Shown here: positions 62,701-64,000 of the stretch, one piece after another
Numbering within the stretch: the first letter of the stretch is position 1
How the letters are laid out: every line of letters starts with the position of its first letter
DNA from: Fratercula arctica
Lineage: Eukaryota; Chordata; Aves; Charadriiformes; Alcidae
Length of the DNA: 64,000 nt
Direction of reading: 5' to 3'
NCBI GenBank assembly: GCA_947846985.1
Contig: CANTUZ010000001.1
Span: forward strand, 112,981,757-113,045,756
Translations under genes and position numbers: made by a program
Notes under the pieces: generated by a model
Databases searched by the model: none
Seen by the model: the letters and a program-made list of their open reading frames with translations, nothing else
Told to the model about the DNA's origin: nothing

Positions 62701-63418
62701 TTGGCTTTAATTCCCTTGACGTTTTATGTCAATTGGTAGAATTAGGAAGACAGATTTGCATATGAGGACTTCATTTTGTCTTCATTCCCTGGAGATCAAC
62801 CTGGTTGCAGACTCTGCTAATTACTGCTGTAAAGCTCATGATCTAGATTTTACAGTAGGAGCTTCCCTGTGGTCTTCTACACAACTTTACAGTGTCTTTA
62901 AGTTAGTATTAATCCATGTAGCTCTGATTACCTTCCTCTGCCTGTCTGTGAAATGAAATCTGCTGGTATTCTTAAATTGATAGGATTGTAGTTTTCTGTG
63001 CTAGAACTGTTTGAGTGTTGTTTTTTCTTTTAGTGGTGGTAGTGGGGGATTGTTTTATTTTGTTTTAATCTGTCACTGTTCAGTAATACTTTCCAGTATT
63101 CAAGTAGAGAAAATTAGATCTGCAAAGAAAGTTTCAAATTTAGGAAAGACTAGAGAAAGTATCAGGTCTGAGCATTTTTCTACAAAATAATTGTTATTTT
63201 GTTAAATTCAGATTTTTAGTTGAGGGTTAATAAGTGCTGTATAAGTGATATATAGTAAGTGATTGGTTTTTTCCTGCTTTCAGAATGGACCCCTTGGAAA
63301 TAAAGTAATCCAGTATGATTCTTGTCTATCAAGCATAGAGGGTTCAAAAGCATATTCAGTAAGTCAGCATTTGCAGGTACTTCATGACTGCACCTTTAAT
63401 AACTGGATTATAGAACTC

Positions 63419-63436
63419 TTTTTTTTTTTTTTTTTT
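63419..63436 (+). repeat. Poly(T) tract, 18 bases
   Basis: Uninterrupted T run; no retroelement body is recognisable on either side. Confidence 0.95.
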
Positions 63437-64000
63437 GTCTTGTAGGGATTTTCTTAAATAGATTTCTTTGGCTCCAGCTTAATACTAATAACACCACGGG
63501 ATTGCTGGTCTGAGGACGAAACATTTTAAATTTCTAGCTAGTAGTAACATCCTTTTTCAATGAGGAAGTTAACCCTTAGTACAGAGGTAATTTGTTGGGC
63601 TTTTCAATAACCCTGAAGATCTAAGTTGCCAGAGCTTCCCAAACTCTGTTGTTGTTATTATTATTTGTGACCATGATGCTGTAATTCAGTGTTGATGCAA
63701 AAGTTTTCCTGGGGGTACCCTACAAGTAGCAAAAGCAACTGAGAACAGATCACAACCACCTAGAACACGATTCCGGATCATGTGATAGCTCATCTGTACG
63801 TACTGACAGTGAAGAGCTGGCAGGCTCCCTTCTCTCCAGCTCCTCCCTTTCTGTTGTTCTAACTGGAAACATTTTCACTGATGCAATCAAAGGTTTTTAA
63901 ATTCTTTGTTGTTCTGGGAAAAGACATGCTCATGGGAGGGCCCACTCAGGACAGCACTCATTTCCAGAAGAGACCGAATTAATCTGTCAATATTTTAACA

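Larger units (their letters stand above)
61536..64000 (+). other. CADM2: CADM2 downstream intron, end of window
   Basis: Intronic sequence with the possible repeat at 62566-62700 and a poly(T) tract at 63419-63436. No further CADM2 exon is visible, so this intron continues beyond the window. Confidence 0.5.

Noticed and set aside
20817..64000. The next CADM2 exon (second half of the Ig-V domain).
   Set aside because: I looked for frames reading ALRDNR, WHELSIS or QYTCSLFT-type sequence after an AG and saw none. A spliced protein-to-genome alignment would be decisive.
1..64000. tRNA, snRNA, rRNA, microRNA and CRISPR features.
   Set aside because: No intact tRNA box pair, U6 start, rRNA segment, regularly spaced repeat array or precursor-length hairpin was seen by eye. 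Infernal/tRNAscan would be needed to exclude short or divergent RNA genes.

Overview
This is a piece of vertebrate nuclear DNA, almost certainly from a bird. It is AT-rich and intron-like, with no bacterial-style gene packing. It carries the 3' end of a CR1 LINE and LTRs of an avian ERVL-like type. The one exon I can recognise is a near-perfect match to CADM2 (cell adhesion molecule 2, SynCAM2/Necl-3). The LTR type is one I associate with non-galliform birds; that placement is a recollection and is weak.

The window is essentially one stretch of the CADM2 gene on the + strand. A single 150-bp coding exon (20667-20816) encodes the N-terminus of the mature protein and the first half of the membrane-distal Ig-V domain. 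At least 20.6 kb of intron lies upstream and at least 43 kb downstream. I found neither the first exon(s) nor the next exon, which should resume with the second half of the Ig-V domain. The many open frames of 60-200 codons elsewhere have no recognisable protein family, splice context or codon pattern, and I treat them as chance.

Layout: 1-10.6 kb, intron with low-complexity tracts. 10.6-17.5 kb, old interspersed repeats: a MIR/CORE-SINE-like fragment, a palindromic amniote repeat, two CR1 fragments and a hairpin-bearing GC-richer block. 20.4-20.8 kb, G-runs, a long polypyrimidine tract and the CADM2 exon. 22.7-23.3 kb, a well preserved solo LTR with a 5-bp target duplication, antisense to CADM2. 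28.1-28.6 kb, an older related LTR in the same orientation. 35.8-36.1 kb, a small CpG-rich block followed by a perfect 15-bp tandem duplication. 40.0-41.8 kb, two SINE-like remnants flanking a cluster of repeated TTGCATCAA/TTTAATTAG motifs. 42.7 kb, a palindromic TG/TA/CA microsatellite. 49.3-49.7 kb, a second GC-richer block. 56.1 kb, a strong short stem-loop. 61.3-62.7 kb, further ancient repeat remnants.

No new gene system is apparent. The items most worth checking are the CpG-rich block, the repeated motif cluster, the solo LTR as a possible antisense promoter, and the extra N-glycosylation sequon in the CADM2 exon.
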